A program made the position numbers and the translations under genes. Shown here in pieces: positions 45,681-58,956 of a DNA stretch of 64,000 nt (its first letter is position 1; every line of letters begins with the position of its first letter). Location: NCBI GenBank assembly GCA_030035585.1, contig CM057462.1, positions 120,895,234 through 120,959,233 of the forward strand. Direction: 5' to 3'. Origin of the DNA: Dugong dugon (Eukaryota > Chordata > Mammalia > Sirenia > Dugongidae). The notes beneath the pieces are model-generated. The model was not told where the DNA came from. It searched no databases and worked only from the letters and a program-made list of their open reading frames with translations.

Positions 45681-46756
45681 GGGGTTGGTTAAATCATTTC
45701 AAAATGAAATTTACATAACATTAAAGGACTTGAGGGAAAATTTACATAATACTAAAGGCAAGTAGGAGTTGTATAAGCCTGATGTTAGTAACCCAGGGGG
45801 CTGCCTGTATTTGGGATAGAAATGCAGATTCTCAGCAGGGGATTGAACTGGAATGAACCAGTTGGAAGCCCTGGGAAGAAGCCCAAACTGTTTGAGGTAA
45901 AGCCAAATACAAAAAAAAAACAAACCTATTGCCATCAAGTGAATTCCCCACAGTCCTTGTCTGCAGAATGGGATGGTCCTAGACCATACTTATGCTCCAT
46001 ACCCAGACCAATTAAATCAGAGTTTTTGGAGGAGAGGCCCAGTGAACTTTTTCTTTTTTCCTTTTTTTTTGAGTTTCCCAGATTATTGTCATGTGGAGCC
46101 AGAATAGAGGACCATTGGACTAGATGGTTGTAAGACAGTACTACTACCCAGAGTGTGTTGCTCCGACTGGCCTCCAGTCTACAGACTGTTCGTAGCTAGT
46201 CCATGAGTTGTGGAGCTTGTGTCAGAATGTCTTTCAACCAAAAGCCCCCAAGCCTTAGTTTGGCTGAGTTTTTATTTTTATTTTTTTCTTTTCCGGCGGG
46301 GAGGGGCTGGGGAGGTTGGATAGCAAGACTTTGTTGACCAAGGAAGTGGTGAATTTAATTTATATTCTGACACAAGCTCCTCATTTGGTCACAGACCAGC
46401 ACTTTAAGTAGTACTTCTGCAAGATGTTTTCTAGTTCTTAAATTCTGTGACTAAATGCTTAATATATGGTTATTTAAAATTTGCTGACCTAAAATCTTAC
46501 TGAAATACTATTTTGTTTATAATAAATGGAAAGGATATTATTTAGATAATGAAAACAGTAAAATTTGAAAGATTAACAATATTGGGAGATACTTTTTAAA
46601 AGAACAAACGAAAAAGTTTAGGTGTCATTATTCTAAAATGGAAAACCTTCTCTACAGCTGTGATATTATAACTCTAACATTTTATGACATTATTTACCAC
46701 TTCAATACACCATTCTTTTTTCGTTATCATAAGAGACCATTGTATTTACACATTTC
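45681..46756. other. Mostly unassigned; one SINE scrap
   Basis: 45909-45946 is a short AfroSINE tail scrap (attgccatcaagtgaattcc). The remainder has no recognisable content. Confidence 0.5.
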
Positions 46757-46832
46757 CTGTTGCCCCTTTGCTGTTGAATCATTTCCAACTCACAGCAACC
46801 TTAGAGAAGAGTAGAACTTCCCCATAGGGTTC
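46757..46832 (-). mobile_element. AfroSINE 3' fragment
   Basis: ttgctgttgaatcatttcca, 'actcacagcaacc' and 'cttccccatagggtt' match the minus-oriented SINE tail. Confidence 0.75.
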
Positions 46833-48184
46833 CAGTAATAAGAAAATAATTGTTCTTAAATGTATCGGTTAATCAATAAACATTATTCTGCAAATAACTC
46901 ATACCAGAAGGATTTTTCATGAGTGGACTAAGAATACTGACTGTAGAGAAATGGGCTCACTAGAAAATTTTGACTGTTATAGAGACATTTAAAATTGATT
47001 GTATGATATGAAATTTTCAAATTTGTCAGTTCCTTTGTATTTGAAGATAATAGTATTAAAAACAGTATTGAGTGAAAATTAATCTGTTTTGGAATAATTG
47101 TGGTATACCAGCTTTCCTTCCCAACCCTGCATAATTTTGTTTGTTAAAGGTTAAAAATGGACCTGAATATTTGAATGCCAGTTGAATCAAAGGTTCATTT
47201 TGAACCTCCCAGTAACTTTTAAAACAAATTTAAGGCCGTCCTTATTTTTGCTATTGATTCATTTGAGACTTTCTTCTTTCATTACTATAATTTAATTACA
47301 GATCATTATAGGAAATTATTTACTTTAACTGTCTTGGGGCAAGTATTCCTAGATTGTTCTAGATTGGCATTGACAGCTCTTTACTGTCAGGGGGTTACTT
47401 TTTAAAGTAATCAAGAGTCCCTACTTTCAGTTCTTGTTTTTAATAAAAACATTTTGCTTTTTTCTTCCTTTTATTGCTTGTTTCAGCTATTTGGTCAGTG
47501 AAAGTAGCCCCAATAACAAATATTCATGGCTTAAAAAGCTATGAAATGTGTATATGGAAGACCAGTATAATTAAAAGTTTTGAATAGGCTCCCTGATGGA
47601 TTCACTTCCACAGGTTTTCTGGATAAGCAGCTGGTTCAGTTTGACCCTCTGTGAATTCTGCCCTTTATAAAAATAGTTTTCTTCCTTTCAACTAGTTCAT
47701 TTCCAGTCTTTGTTTTTTTCTAACTCACTTAATGGGTAGTAAACCCCATCTTTTAATCATGATGAGCCTGTGGGTTGAAAAATAATAAGTGATAAATGCC
47801 ATTGTTTAAATTTTCTAAAAATAATTATATAAGATTTGATTATATATAGTTCTGAATTATTATGGACATTTTCGAGATATACATAAATACAATAGTGAAA
47901 TGAATCCCCCACATACTTATTACCCAGCTTCAGAACTTACCAACTCATGTCCAATCTTACTTCATCTGTGCCTCCCTTCACTGTATCATATGCCAGATAT
48001 CATACCATTTTATCCATAAATCTACCTCAAGAGGATTATTGAATAATAATTAGTGAATTGGAATGGATGAAGTTCAAGAATCCAATTAGGTGCTTAGAAG
48101 TAATAGGTAATGAAGAATCTGTGTTAGAAGGGAATATGAAATTTTCTGCTGGAATTGACTTTGTCCATATTAGCTATATTATAT
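46833..48184. other. Unassigned AT-rich sequence
   Basis: Nothing recognised. Confidence 0.5.
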
Positions 48185-48980
48185 AAGAAGTTGAAGATTT
48201 TTACCAACTTTTGTGGCCTGAAATTGATCAAACGTGCCATCAAGATGCATGATAATTACTGATGATTGGAATGCAAAGTTGAAAACAAAGAAGGATCAGT
48301 AGTAGGAAAATACGGTGTTGGTAATAGAAAAGATGCTGGAGATTGCATGACAGAATTTTGCAAGACCAACGACTTACTAGTTGCAAATTACTTTTTTTCA
48401 ACAACATAAACAGCGACTACACATAAACCTTGCTGGATGGAATACACAGGAATCAGATCGACTATATCTGTGGAAAGACACGATGGAAAATCTCAATATC
48501 ATCAGTTGGAACAAGGCTGGGGCCATCTGCAGAGCAGAACATCAGTTGCTCATATGCAAGTTCAAGTTGCAGCTGAAAAAATTAAAACAAGTCCACGAGA
48601 GCCAAAGTACAACCTTGAATATAAACCACCTGAATTTAGAGATCCTCTCAAGAATGGGTTTGACACACTGACCACTAATGTCCCAAGACCAGATGAGTTA
48701 TGGGATGACATCAAGGACATCATACACAAAGAAGGCAAAAGGTCATTAAAAAGACAGGAAAGAAAAAAAAGACCAAAATGGATGTCAGAAGAGATTCTCA
48801 AACTTGCCATTGAATGTAGAGTTGCTAAAGCAAATGTAAGAAATGGTGTAGTAAAAGAGTGGAACAGAATAATTTGAAAGGGAGTCTCGAGAAGACAAAG
48901 TAAAATATAACGGTAAATTATTATTTCATGACGAAAGAAAATTTTTAATTTTTTTTGAATTATGACTATTAATGTTACAA

Positions 48981-49337
48981 GAGAATTATTGTTGTTGCCA
49001 TTAGTTGCCATCATGTCAGTTCCAACTAACAATGACCCTATATACAACAGAACGAAACACTGCTTGGTCCTGTGCCATCCTCACAATTATTGTTATGCTT
49101 GAGCCCACTGTTGCAGCCACTGTGTCAGTCCATCTTGTTGAGGGTCTTCTTTTTCTCAGACTCTCTGTTTTACCAAGCACGATGTCTTTCTCTAGGGACT
49201 GGTCCCTTCTAATAACGTGTCCAAAATATGTGAGATGAAGTCATGCCATCCTTGCTTCTAAGAGAACATTGTGGCTGTACTTCTTCCTAGACAGATTGGT
49301 TTGTGCTTCTGGCAGTCCATGGTATTGGAGAATCATT
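48981..49337 (-). mobile_element. RTE 3' fragment inserted head-to-head inside another RTE
   Basis: 48991-49327 is a 5'-truncated RTE 3' end in minus orientation (ttgccattagttgccatcat to 'ggcagtccatggtatt'). A 10-bp target duplication gagaat[t/c]att flanks it at 48981-48990 and 49328-49337. Confidence 0.85.
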
Positions 49338-49437
49338 ATTCTCCAATATTTTTTATTTTTTTATTTTTTGCCTCCAGGATAATAATTATGGATAGTTTTT
49401 CTAGATTTTGGAGGGGAGAAAATAAATTAACAGTGGA

Positions 49438-49684
49438 TTTTTTTTTTTTTTTTTTTTTTGTCTTAGGCTAGGTTCTCTAGAGAAGCAAAACCAGTGAAGT
49501 GTATAAATATAGAGAGAGGTTTATATCAAGGAAATGGCTCATATGATTGCAGAGGCTGGAACATTCCAAATCCATTGATCAGGTTAGAGGCTACTCCTTA
49601 TTCACATAGCCGCAGGGCCTGGCGAACCCAAGGTCAGCAGGTCGGAAAGCAGGGTTCTTGTTCACAGAGTGTGAAGATCGATGA
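49438..49684. mobile_element. Unclassified interspersed repeat
   Basis: After a run of over 20 Ts comes ctaggttctctagagaagca, then 'aagtgtataaatatagagag' and 'ggaaatggctcatatgattg'. I know this opening from many eutherian genomes but cannot name the family. It ends where the RTE resumes. Confidence 0.45.
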
Positions 49685-51312
49685 AAATTTAAGCCTCGAG
49701 TTGCAATTTTGAAGTATTCTATGGGCAAAATTTTGAACGACGCAGGAAACATCAGAAGAAGGTGGAAGAAGTACACAGAGTCACTGTACCAAAAAGAATT
49801 GGTCGACATTCAGCCATTTCAGGAGCTAGCATATGATCAAGAACCGATGGTACTGAAGGAAGAGGTCCAAGCTGCAGTGAAGGCATTGGCGAAAAAACAA
49901 GGCTCCAGGAATTGATGGAATGCCGATACAATACTGGAAGCACTTTGTCTATGCCAAGACTAGACAAGATCCATATTCGTTCCTATTCAAAAGAAAGGTG
50001 ATCCAGCAGAATGCAGAAACTATCAAACAATATCATTAATATCACACGCAAGTAAAATTTTGCTGAAGATCATTCAAAAGCAGTTGCAGCAGTACATTAT
50101 CAGGGAACTGTCAGAAATTCAAGCCGGATTCAGAAGAGCACATGAAATGAGGGATATCATTGCTGATGTCAGATGGATTTTGGCTGAAAGCAGAGAATAC
50201 CAGAAAAGTTTTTACTTGTGTTTTATTGACATGCAAAGGCATTTAACTGTGTGGATCATAAAAGATTATGAATAGCATTGTGAAGAATGGGAATTGCAAA
50301 ACACTTAATTGTTCTGTTGGGCAGCTTGTGCATAGACCGAGAGGCAGTTGTTTGAACAGAACAAGTGAACACTGGGTGGTTTAAAGTCAGGAGAGGTGTG
50401 CATCAGGGTTGTATCCTTTCACCATACCTATTCAATCTGTATGCTGGACAAATAATCCAAGAAGCTGGACTATATGATGAAGAAGGTGGCATCAGGATTG
50501 GAGGAAGACTCATTAATAACCTGTGATACGCAGATGACACACCCTTGCTTGCTGAAAGTGAAGAGGACTTGAAGCACTTATTGATGAGGATCAAACACTA
50601 TAGCCTTCGTTATGGATTGCACCGCAACATAAAGAAAACAAAAATCCTCACAACAACCAATAAGCAACGTCAGGATAAATGGAGAAAATACTGAGGTTGT
50701 TAAGGATTTCATTTTACTTGCATCCACGATCAGTGCTCATGGAAGGAAGCGGCAGTCAGGAAATCAAACAGTGTATTGTTGCATTGGGCAAATCTGCAAA
50801 ATACCTCTTTAAAGTGTTGAAAAGCAAAAATGTCACCTTGAGAACTAAGGTGTGCCTGACCCAAGTCATGATATTTTCAGTTGTATTATGTGCATGCGAA
50901 AGCTGGATAATGAATAAGGAAGACCGAAGAAGAATTGATGCATTTGAATTATGGTATTGGCGAATAATATTGGATATACCATGGACTGCCAGAAGAAGAA
51001 ATAAATCTGTCTTGGAATAAGTAGAGCCAGAATGCTCCTTAGAAGGGAGGATGGCAAGACTTCATTTTATGTACTTTGGACATGTTATCAGGAGGGAACA
51101 GTCCTGGAGAAGGACATCATGCTTGGTAAAGAAGAGGGTCAGCGAAAAAAAGGAAGACCCTCAACGAGATGGATTGACACAGTGGCTGCAACGATGGGCT
51201 CAAACATAGCAACAATTGTGAGGATAGTGCAGAACAGGACGGTGTTTCATTCTGTCGTACATAGGGTTGCTATGAGTCGGATCCAACTGGATGGCATCTA
51301 GCAACAACAATC

Positions 51313-51647
51313 TTATTGTAAAGCGAAACAGTTATTGGATTTGTATTTTCCCTATTCTGAAGAACCAGCTGGTACAGACTCATTGTTTACTGCATTCTAA
51401 TGTAGTCAAAATTGAAAAGTAAATGAAAACTTTATTGTTACAATTCTGTTTTGTATTCTGTGTGGTTAGTCTATTCCCTACTGTAAGTATGATCATTTGG
51501 AAATGAAATGAAATCTTTCTGGGTGAAAAAAGTGGACATATATGTCTTTTGTGTATGAAAGTTACTTCTAAAATATTACTATACTAAATGCATCAAGTCT
51601 GTTTTTCTATATATATCAACTGAATATTTATCAACAAATATATATAT
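51313..51647. other. Unassigned AT-rich sequence
   Basis: No repeat recognised apart from short (ta)n at the right end. Confidence 0.5.
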
Positions 51648-52390
51648 GTCAGCCGCAGAATGCGTAAAGAATGTCGTAGTGGAAAGAAACACAAGTCTGT
51701 TCAAGATTAAAAACAGAGTTTTATTATGGCAAAAAAAAACAAAAGGAAGAAAAGCGTTTCGTGAAATGGGGAAACACAGTGCCTGGAGAATCTTGGCAAA
51801 GTGCTCTAGGGGATTGCAGTGTTACAAACGTTAATAAAAGCAAAAACCACAAACAAGGGGGGTACGCTGGAGTATTTCTGATTAGTTAACATTTACAAAG
51901 TTTCAGGTGGCAGGGTTTTGGTTGACCACCTTTGCAGGGGTTGACCTCCTTTGTAAGGGCAATTCCAGGTGACAGGATTTGGCTGACCATGATTTTCCTG
52001 GCTTTAAGTATAGCGTATTGTAAAGGGGGTCAGAAATACATTTTTCTAGGGCAGCCTGGGGGTAATTTGGCTTAGCTACTGTATTCACATGTTTAACACC
52101 ATGTCTTAACACCTACACAAGCTAAATAATCTCCTCTTAACGTCAGCCATTTTTTACCACAAGTTGGTAATGAAGCTGAGCAGAGTGGGCAAAACTGCAT
52201 TTTTCTGTACAATTACCTGTTTCTAGGTCATAGGTACAGTGGAGATTTTACAGAAGTGACAGACTGCATTGTATGACATAAAATGCAAATGTAGTTCCTT
52301 AGGACAAAGGGATTTGGCCTAGACCTCAGCCATAGTGTCTGTCAAGAGCCTTGATTTTGGAATGCTCTTCTTCAACAGAAGTACACATTT
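51648..52390 (-). mobile_element. LTR-like block (probable solo LTR)
   Basis: The plus strand starts tgtcagccgcagaatgcg, so on the minus strand the block ends ...cggctgaca. About 75 nt before that end the minus strand has a poly(A) signal (aataaaactctg), the layout of the 3' part of an LTR. The other end is uncertain and no internal retroviral genes are present. Confidence 0.55.
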
Positions 52391-54239
52391 TGTGTTTAGG
52401 CGGGTGACTATATTTGTAACATTATATGTTTTAAGAGAATAAATTTTCTTTGGTTTACAGAAGTAGTTATGTTTATTTTAGAAAATTTGGGAAGTATCAA
52501 AAAGTGCCACTGTATTTTAAGTCTAGTAGTAATGAAGATAAAATGCTTTAAAATTTATGTAGAACTCTTTAGATGTTAGGCTCAGAACAAATCATTGGTA
52601 AGTAATCTTGATCCATTTCAACAGACCAAAACACTTAACCAGAGAAGGATTCTGTAGTATTGAATAATAGCACTATCCAGTCATATAATTTTATCTTGTG
52701 GCAATATTTTTGTGTGGTTTTAGAAAATACAAATATAAAGGCCTCTTTATAAACAGCAATCACAGGCAGTACCCATGTTTTTGGACATTACAACTCTACT
52801 TTTTCTTGGCTTCCTAGTTGACACCATTACTGTTCTTATCATCGTCATTATATTTTATTGAGTCACTAGAACACAAGCATAGGAATGCAGAAGCTAGACA
52901 CCAGGAATGAAATGTCAATTTATATTTCTGTCTTAACACATAAGTGAGGGATGTTTTTGAAACTCCTTTTATAAAAAATTCCACATAGGTAATTGTTTTT
53001 ACTGCTTTCCTTTCAAGTGACATGTGTTTTGGAACTGTCACAGATTGTTATTTAAGTCAGCAGCAAGTATCTTCTGGTTGTTTTAGTCTTTCTGAGAAGC
53101 TGCCCTTGTAGATTTGAATAACGGAGGTAATAAATGAGAATAAAGTGGAGAAATACTAAGTTAGTCCTTTTTTAAAAAGTAAAGTAATTATTTATTGCCT
53201 GTGGAGTCTTATTCAAGAATCCAAGTTTAGTTTTTCTTAATCCATATTACCTTTAATGCCTGCTTCTCTATTCAAGAAAAGTGAGAAATGAATGACAGTT
53301 TTTGCACTCAGTATAGATAAACAGTATAAGTAGACATCAGTATGTGTCTACATGGCTTCTATAATTTCAAAAGCCTGTGCCAGATTATTAAAATAACATT
53401 GTTTTCAATAACATGAGAGAGCTAGCATATTTGTGAAGTTAAGGAAAAAGACAAGATACGAAAGTGTTTCTGTGTTATGATTACTTTTCAATAAAAGCAT
53501 AGGAAAAAACAGCAAAGAAATGTTCCCAAATATTTACAGTGGTTATATTTTAATGGTGAGATTATATGTAATTTCCTCCCTTTTTTTTTTTCTGGTTTTG
53601 TGAATCCGTCTTTTTCAGGAGTACAGTCACTTATTACAGTAAGAAAAAAATGAATTCAAAAGCCGCTATTTTGCTGGTTGATGCATGAGGGAATTATACC
53701 TTATATATTTTAAGTGAAAATATTAAGTATGCATTCATGAGGGAATTGTACCTTATATATTTTAAGTGAAAATATTAAGTATGCATTCATCCATGCACAT
53801 ATCAAAATATAAAAGAACCTTTTTTTTTCCTTTGAGTATGGGTCTGTTTATGGAAGTTCCACATTATCTTTGTTTTGTAAAGCACACTTCTGATACTTAG
53901 TTTGCATTTTCTGGTTTGAGTTTCTTTAAAATGTAGCAAAAACTTCTGCAAAACAATGTAGATTTCCTCCAACTTTTTCTCTTAAGTCTTTTCCAATTGT
54001 CTTACCCATGTTTGATTCAAGAGCAGTTTTACTGGGCATTTTCAGAGCATTCAATTTTGTTTTCATGGAAGCAACAGCCCTCTTTTTGCATTCACATTTC
54101 ATTGATTTAGGAAATTATAACAAATATAGTTGGTATAAACTAGTTTGGGAACACACAGCTGACTAAAAGGTAGAATTTATGAAACTGGTAACTTCATTGT
54201 CTTCTTTATTTGTGTATATGTTATACAATTTTACTCTTT
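52391..54239. other. Unassigned; contains a 52-bp tandem duplication
   Basis: No gene recognised; see 53685-53788 for the duplication. Confidence 0.5.
53685..53788. repeat. Tandem duplication, 2 x 52 bp
   Basis: Units 53685-53736 and 53737-53788, each starting atgagggaatt and ending tatgcattc; they differ at one base (a/g). Confidence 0.95.
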
Positions 54240-54540
54240 TTGGGAGGAGGGTCTTGCTTTAAGTCAGCATAATGATTTTTACATTCATTCATGTTGTTGT
54301 ATATTTTAGTAGTTCATTCCTTTTTACTATTGAGTAGTAATGCATTGTATGGATATACTACCAATGGACATGTGCATTCCTTCCCATTTTGGGCTATTAA
54401 AAATAAAGCTACCGTGTACATTTGGGTATAAGACTTTGTGTGGGCATATGCTTTCGTTTCTCTTGAGTAAATACCTGGAGATGGAATGGCTGGATTCCAT
54501 GGTAGATGTGTGTTTAACTTTTTAATAAACTGTCAGACTT

Positions 54541-54704
54541 GGAAACCCCGGTGATGTAGTGGTTAAGTGCTATGGCTGCTAACCAAACGGTCGGCAGTTT
54601 GAATCCACCAGGTGCTCCTTGGAATCTCTATGGGGCAGTTCTGCTCTGTCCTGTAGGGTCACTATGAGTCAGAATCGACTCGATGGCAGTGGGTTTGGTT
54701 TTTT
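54541..54704 (+). mobile_element. AfroSINE copy with target duplication
   Basis: Complete short-form SINE ('gatgtagtggttaagtgcta', 'ggtcggcagtttgaatccac', 'agaatcgactcgatggcagt') flanked by gtcagactt (54532-54540 and about 54705-54713). Confidence 0.93.
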
Positions 54705-55429
54705 GGTCAGACTTTTGCAAAGTGGTTGTCGCATTTTATGATCCCACCAGCAGTGTATGAGAATCCCAGTTCCTCCATATCCTTGCCAAGACTTGGTATG
54801 GTCAATCTTTAATTTTAGCCATTTTAATAAGTGGTTCATTGTATTTCACTGTGATTTTAAATTTTCTTTTCCCTAATGATTAACAGTGTTGAGCATCTTT
54901 TCACATTCTTACCTGTTATCTATATTATCTTTTTGTGGAAAATGTCCATATCTTTTGCTCATTTCTAAAACTTGGATTAGTTGCTTTCTTATTGAGTTGT
55001 AAGGGTTTTTTTAAAAATATATTTTATATATAGATGTTTTGTTGGCTGTATATTTTGTAAATATTTCCTCCCAGTGTGATTCTCTTTTTCATTTTTGTGT
55101 CTTTTTGGTGAAGTCCAGTATATTGATTTTTGCTGTTGTAGTTCTTGCTTGTTGGGTCATAGTTAAGAAATCTTTGCCAAACCCAAAGTTATTAGGAGTA
55201 TGCTTCTTCTAGAAGTTTTATTGTTTTAGCTCTTACATTTAGTTTGAACATATTTTCGTATAAGGTCTGAAGTAAGAGTGAAGGCTTTTTTAAACATACG
55301 GCTGTCCAGTTTTTATGCCATTGACTGAAAAGATGATCATTTCCCCCGTTGACTTGCCTTGCTAGCTCTGTCAAAAATCAGTTGACCGTATTTGTGTGAT
55401 TGTGTTTCTAGATCACTGTTCTTTTCCAT

Positions 55430-55645
55430 AAGGTAGGCTTGGTGGCGCAGTGGTTAAGCACTTGGCTGCTAACCAAAAGTTGGGCAGTTTGAACCCACCA
55501 GCCACTCCGCGGGAGGAAGTTGTGGCAGTCTGCTTCTGTAAAGATTTACAGCCTTGGAAACCCTATGGGGCAATTCTACTCTGTTTTGTAGGGTCACCCT
55601 GAGTCAGAATCGATTCTATGGCAGTGGGTTTGGTTTTGGGTTTGG
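55430..55645 (+). mobile_element. AfroSINE copy with target duplication
   Basis: Long-form SINE ('cttggtggcgcagtggttaa', 'gatttacagccttggaaacc') flanked by tgttcttttccat on the left and tgttctcttccat on the right, one mismatch. Confidence 0.9.
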
Positions 55646-57333
55646 TGTTCTCTTCCATTGATCTAAATGTCTGACTTCATGCCAGTACCATACTGTCTTG
55701 ATTACTGTAATTTTATAGTAAGTCTTGAAATCAGGTAGTAGAAGTCATTCAATTTTGTTGTCTTTTTCAAAATTGTTTTGACTATTTTCAGTCCTTTGTG
55801 TTTCCATATAAATTGTAGAATCAGCTGGTCAATTTATACCAAAAAGCCTGACAGAATTTTTATTAGGATTGCTTTGCAACTATAGATCAATTTTGGGAGA
55901 AGTGACATCTTAAAAATATTAAGTCTTCCGAACATGAATGTGGCATATCTCTCTATTTAGGTCTTATTTCATTTTTCCCAGCAATGTTTTATAATTATTA
56001 TTTATAAAATCTTACATTCTATTCCTAGTTTGCTGAGATTTTTATCTAGAATGGATGTTCAATTTTTGTCAAATGCTTTCTCTGCTTTGATTGAAATGAT
56101 CATACAGTTTTTGGTTTTTAGCTCGTTAATAAAGTGAATTACGCTGATTTTTTAAAATGTTAAACCAACCTTGCATTCCTAGGATAAGCAATAAGAAGTG
56201 TTAGTTGCTACTTTTCTTGTAATATCTGTCTGATATCGGTATCAGAGTAATGCTGAGCTCATAGAATGAATTGGAAAGTGTTCTCTCCTCTTCGTTTTAC
56301 TTTAAGAGTTTGCGTTAAATTTGTATTATTTTTTCTTACGTGTTTGGTAGAATTCCCCAGTGAAGCCATCTGGGCCTATTGTTTTATTTGTGGGAGGGTT
56401 TTTATCTATATATTTAATTTTTTTAATTAGTAAAATATTATTCAGTTTATCTGTTTCTTCTGGAGTGAGCTTTATTAACTTGTGTTTTTAAGTAATTTGG
56501 CCATTACTTATTGGCATAGAGTTGTTTATAATATTCTCTTGTTCTCTGTAGTGCTATTTGCTATTTCCTTTCTTATTCCTAATAGTGATAACTTGTTTCT
56601 TTTCTTTCTTTTTTGTATTAGTCTGGCAATAAGAGGTTTATAAATTTTATTGATTTTTCTCAAAGAACCAGCATTTGGTTTTATTGATTTTACTTCAGTT
56701 TTTTTTTTTTTTTTTTTTTTGGTTTTTTTTTTTCTGTTTTCAGTTTCACTGATTTCTGCTTTTATTTTCTCTTTTTCTACTTTATTAGGGTGGAAGTTAG
56801 GTCATTGATGTTAGTTATACCTTCTTTCTTTATTAGTGTAGTCATATAATGCTGTAAATTTCCCTTTAAGCACTGCTAGTTACATCTCACCAATTTTGAT
56901 GTTTCATTTTTATTAGTTTTAAAATACTTTTCTAATTTCCCTTTTGACTTTTTCTTTTTTGGGAGGGGCATAGCTTCGGGGTTCCTGCAGTCTGTGTCAG
57001 ACCATTAAGTCTAGTCTTTCTACATGTATTTGAGTTCTGTTCTACATTTTTCTCCTGCTCTATCCAGGGCTCTCTGTTGTGTTCCGTGTCAGGATGGTCA
57101 TTGGTGATAGCCGGGCACCATCTAGTTCTTCTGGTCTCAGGCTGATGGACTCTGTGGTTCGTGCTGTCCTTTAGTCCTTTGGACTACTAATTTTCCTCGT
57201 GTCTTTGGTTTTCTTCACTCTCCTTTGCTCCAAGTGGGATGGGACCAATTGATGTATCTTAGATGACCGCTCGCAAGCTTTTAAGACCCCAGAAGCCACT
57301 CACCAAAGTGGAATGTAGAACATTTTCTTAATG

Positions 57334-57348
57334 AAGTGTGTTATGCCA
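57334..57348. repeat. Target duplication of the young L1, left copy
   Basis: aagtgtgttatgcca, exact match at 60143-60157. Confidence 0.95.
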
Positions 57349-58956
57349 ATACTATACATAGAAAACCCTAAAGACTCCACGAGAAATCTACTGGAACTAA
57401 TAGAAAGATTCAGCAGAGTAGCAGGATACAAGATAAACATTCAAAAATCAGTTGGATTCCTATACACCAGTAAAGAGAACGATGAAAAGGAGATCAGGAA
57501 ATCGATACCATTTTCAATAGCCCCTAAAAAGATAAAATACTTAGGAATAAATCTGACCAGGAATGTAAAAGACCTATACAAAGAAAACTACAAAACACTG
57601 CTGCATGAAACCCACAGGAATCTACATAAATGGAAAAACATACCATGCTCATGGATAGGCAGACTCAACATTGTGAAAATGGCAATTCTACCCAAAGCAA
57701 TTTACAAATACAATGCAATCCTGATCCAAATACCAGCAACATTCTTCAAAGAGATGGAAAAACTAATTATTAACTTTATATGGAAAGGGAAGAAACCCCA
57801 AATAAGTAAAGCACTACTGAAGAAGAACAATAAAGTTGGAGGACTCACACTACCGGACTTCAGAACCTACTATACAGCTACAGTAGTCAAAACAGCCTGG
57901 TACTGGTACAACAACAGATACATTGACCAATGGAACAGAACTGAGAACCCAGATGTAAATCCATCCACCTGCGATATCCTGATTTTTGACAAGGGCCCAA
58001 AGCCCATCAAATGGGGAAAAGACAGTCTTTTTAACAAATGGTGCTGGCAAAACTGGATATCCATTTGCAGAAAAATGAAACAGGACCCATACCTCACACT
58101 GTATACAAAAACTACTTCAAAATGGATCAAAGACCTAAATATAAAGCCTAAAACTATAAAGGTCATAGAAGAAAAAATAGGACCAACACTTCAGGCCTTA
58201 ATACATGGCATTAACAGGATACAAACCATAAACATCAATACACAAAACCCAACAGATAAACTAAATAACTGGGATCTTCTAAAAATCAAACACCTATGCT
58301 CTTCAAAAGACTTCACCAAAAGAGTCAAAAGAGAACCTACAGACTGGGAAAAAAATTTTGGACAGTACAAGTCAGACAAAGGTCTAATCTCCATAATCTA
58401 CAAGAAAATCCAACACCTCTACAACAAAAAGACAAACAATTCTATGAAAAAATGGGCAAAGGAAATGAACAGACACTTCACCAAAGAAGACATTCAGATG
58501 GCCAACAGACACATGAGGAAATGCTCGCGATCACTAGCCATTAGAGAAATGCAAATTAAAACCACAATGAGATACCATCTCACCCCGGCATTACTGGCGC
58601 GAATCAAAAATACTGGAAATAACAAATGTTGGAGGGGCTGCAGGGAGATGGGAACTCTTATACACTGCTGGTGGGAATGCAAAATGATACAACCATTTTG
58701 GAAAATGATATGGTGTTTCCTCAGAAAGCTAGAAATAGACATACCATTCAATCCAGCAATCCCACTCCTAGGAATATATCCTAGAGAAATAAGAGTCAAA
58801 CTATGGTACATACACACAATGGAGTACTATGCAACGAGAAAGAACAACAATGAATCTGTGAAGCATCTCATAACATGGATGAAACTGGAGGACATTATGC
58901 TGAGTGAAATAAGTCAATCACAAAAGGACAAATATTGTATGAGACCTCTATTGTAA
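57349..58956 (+). pseudogene. L1 ORF2 C-terminal part, open, with a 35-codon in-frame deletion
   Basis: The L1-derived part of a long uninterrupted frame, from the residues after FADD ([18 protein letters not shown]) to the C-terminus ([12 protein letters not shown]). It includes [11 protein letters not shown] and the zinc-knuckle-like [18 protein letters not shown]; the usual G after the second C is R. Compared with the copies at 8481-9242 and 31575-32969, the 35 residues between REIRV and KLWYIH are missing (105 nt, near 58798), keeping frame. The endonuclease and RT active site are absent, so it is inactive alone. Confidence 0.92.

Larger units (their letters stand above)
48185..51312 (+). 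mobile_element. RTE copy with nested insertions
   Basis: Plus-strand RTE from the endonuclease part (TDDWNAKLKTKKDQ-like codons near 48260; MEYTGIRSTISVERHDGK in the frame from 48437) to the 3' end 'ttgctatgagtcggatccaa' and (caa)n at 51300. The stretch 48906-49684 is foreign: a second RTE fragment in opposite orientation, then a T-run and another repeat. RTE codons resume at about 49685 (aagcctcgagttgcaatttt). About 90 nt of RTE seem lost at the insertion site. The reading frame is multiply broken, with a stop directly before YADD near 50525. Confidence 0.88.

Noticed and set aside
49324-49347. 10-bp-arm hairpin attggagaat/attctccaat resembling a terminator
   Set aside because: In mammalian DNA such a structure has no terminator role. 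The left arm overlaps the target duplication of the RTE fragment, which explains much of it.
56695-56732. Long T-run as the tail of a separate insertion
   Set aside because: Sequence on both sides is collinear with the same ancient L1, so it is more likely local expansion of a T-rich stretch.
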